6,643 nt of DNA from Pseudomonadota bacterium (GTDB taxonomy: Bacteria > Pseudomonadota > Gammaproteobacteria > Xanthomonadales > Xanthomonadaceae). The translations under genes and the position numbers were made by a program. Where the stretch lies: NCBI GenBank assembly GCA_023395465.1, contig JAEWZE010000275.1, forward strand, positions 1 to 6,643. The letters run 5' to 3'. The notes below the pieces were generated by a model. The model did not search any database, was not told the DNA's origin, and saw only the letters and a list, made by a program, of their open reading frames with translations. The first letter of the stretch is position 1; every line of letters starts with the position of its first letter. Of this stretch, positions 5,393 through 6,643 are shown in pieces.

Positions 5393-5419
5393 CTGGCAGT
5401 CGTTGTGTGAGAGTGCTAA
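5393..5419 (+). promoter_or_regulatory. CIRCE (HrcA operator) with a degenerate left arm, overlapping a possible sigma-70 promoter
   Basis: The right arm GAGTGCTAA (5411-5419) is the perfect CIRCE half-site. After the standard 9-bp spacer the left arm reads CTGGCAGTC (5393-5401), 6 of 9 matches to TTAGCACTC. HrcA is the known CIRCE repressor. The same bases can be read as a vegetative promoter: CTGGCA (5393-5398, 4/6 to TTGACA), an 18-bp spacer, and TAACAT (5417-5422, 4/6) preceded by an extended -10 TGC. HrcA bound here would cover that promoter. The CIRCE assignment is solid on the right arm; the overlapping promoter is inference. Confidence 0.7.
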
Positions 5420-5467
5420 CATCGCCGCCCGTTTTGTAGTCCAATCAATCACTTGCGAGGGTTGAAC

Positions 5468-5758
5468 ATGAGCAACATCAAGCCGCTGTACGACCGCGTG
5501 GTCATCAAGCGCATGGAAGAAGAAAAGATGTCCGCCGGCGGCATCGTGATCCCCGACTCGGCCACCGAAAAGCCGATCAAGGGTGAGGTCGTCGCCGTGG
5601 GCGAGGGCAAGGTGCTCGACAACGGCAGCGTGCGCGCGCCCAAGGTCAAGGCGGGCGACCAGGTCCTGTTCGGCAAGTACAGCGGCACCGAGGTCAAGCT
5701 CGACGGCACCGACTACCTGGTGGTGAAGGAAGACGACATCTTCGCGATCCTCGGCTAA
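5468..5758 (+). CDS. groES: Co-chaperonin GroES (Hsp10)
   Basis: A 96-residue cytoplasmic co-chaperonin that forms the heptameric lid of the GroEL folding chamber. It has the N-terminal signature KPLYDRVVIKRMEEE (5-19), then the mobile loop with KMSAGGIVIP (20-29). Its Ile-Val-Ile at 26-28 corresponds to the hydrophobic tripeptide that docks onto the GroEL apical domain. GEVVAVGEGKVLDNG (about 42-56), VKAGDQVLFGKYSGTEVKLDG and YLVVKEDDIFAIL complete the standard fold. Length is normal. ATG 5468 is set by homology and by GAGG (5457-5460) 7 nt upstream; an in-frame TTG at 5453 precedes that site and is rejected. It is expressed from the sigma-32 promoter and CIRCE region just upstream and is followed by groEL after a repeat-filled spacer. 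Confidence 0.98.
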   Translation: MSNIKPLYDRVVIKRMEEEKMSAGGIVIPDSATEKPIKGEVVAVGEGKVLDNGSVRAPKVKAGDQVLFGKYSGTEVKLDGTDYLVVKEDDIFAILG

Positions 5759-5774
5759 GCGCCGAACACCGCGA

Positions 5775-5890
5775 GGGGATTCGGGATTGGGGATCAGGGA
5801 TTCGTAAGAGCGCCAGGCGCCCGCAATCCTTCCCCGTCCCGAATCCGTCGTTCCGCTTTTCCCAATCCCCAATCCCCAATCCCCAATCCC
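5775..5890. repeat. G-rich/C-rich inverted and tandem repeat in the groES-groEL spacer
   Basis: The left part (5775-5799) has four G-runs, GGGG ATTC GGG ATT GGGG ATCA GGG. The right part (5861-5890) is 4.3 perfect copies of the heptamer CCCAATC. The two are complementary: GGGATTGGGGAT (5783-5794) pairs with ATCCCCAATCCC at 5865-5876, 5872-5883 or 5879-5890, and inside this GGATTCG (5798-5804) pairs with CGAATCC (5840-5846). Both G-rich strands satisfy the usual G-quadruplex pattern. The C-rich array ends directly against the groEL Shine-Dalgarno GGAG (5891-5894). Similar GGGATT-type repeats are scattered through Xanthomonadaceae genomes (from memory). Confidence 0.75.
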
Positions 5891-5901
5891 GGAGTTTCAA
5901 C

Positions 5902-6643
<742 letters not shown>

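Noticed and set aside
5453..5467. TTG at 5453 as groES start
   Set aside because: It lies upstream of the GAGG ribosome site at 5457-5460, and the universal GroES N-terminus starts at ATG 5468.
4775..5872. 365-codon open frame on the minus strand across the gene-free stretch and groES
   Set aside because: It is antisense to groES and runs through the repeats. Its product has Gln/Arg runs from the hexamer array and no family resemblance. Open frames of this size are expected in high-GC DNA.

Overview
The window is a piece of a high-GC gammaproteobacterial chromosome. The protein set and the dispersed GGGATT/CCCAATC-type intergenic repeats point to the Xanthomonadaceae (Lysobacter, Luteimonas, Pseudoxanthomonas or a close relative). 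This placement is inferred from reading the sequence, not from a search. No mobile element, CRISPR array, tRNA or rRNA is visible, and the protein-coding content is ordinary housekeeping and metabolic genes.

Layout, left to right. Minus strand 876 to 1 carries cutA followed by the N-terminal part of dsbD, which leaves the window; the two genes overlap by 4 bases. Plus strand 1096-1590 is a small outer-membrane protein of the PagL lipid A deacylase type, divergent from cutA and convergent with the next gene. Minus strand 4022 to 1663 is a two-gene D-/L-alanine unit, dadA followed by an alanine racemase gene (alr, in the dadX position), joined by a TGATG stop/start. Divergent from it at 4273-4746 is a close Lrp relative. 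This matches the dadR-dadA-dadX arrangement known from Pseudomonas. The 250-bp region between dadA and the regulator holds candidate promoters, an AT-rich operator-like patch and a degenerate palindromic repeat.

From 4747 to 5467 there is a 721-bp stretch without a credible gene. Its right end is the groESL control region: a near-consensus sigma-32 promoter and, 45 bp further on, a CIRCE (HrcA) element with one degenerate arm. groES (5468-5758) and the first 247 codons of groEL (5902 onward) follow. The 143-bp groES-groEL spacer is filled by a G-rich/C-rich inverted and tandem repeat.

The most novel item is in the gene-free stretch. Two copies of a structured repeat, about 83 and 95 bp long and facing opposite ways, lie at 4878-4960 (minus) and 5149-5243 (plus). 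They share two internal-loop sequences (CGAAATCAAGGAGGAGG and CCGGGGGRCATTCG), a short CGAA/TTCG stem and a G-G mismatch at the same place. Their outer stems and terminal hairpins differ in sequence but pair in both copies. That is the pattern expected of a conserved RNA or single-stranded DNA fold. I do not recognise it as a named family.
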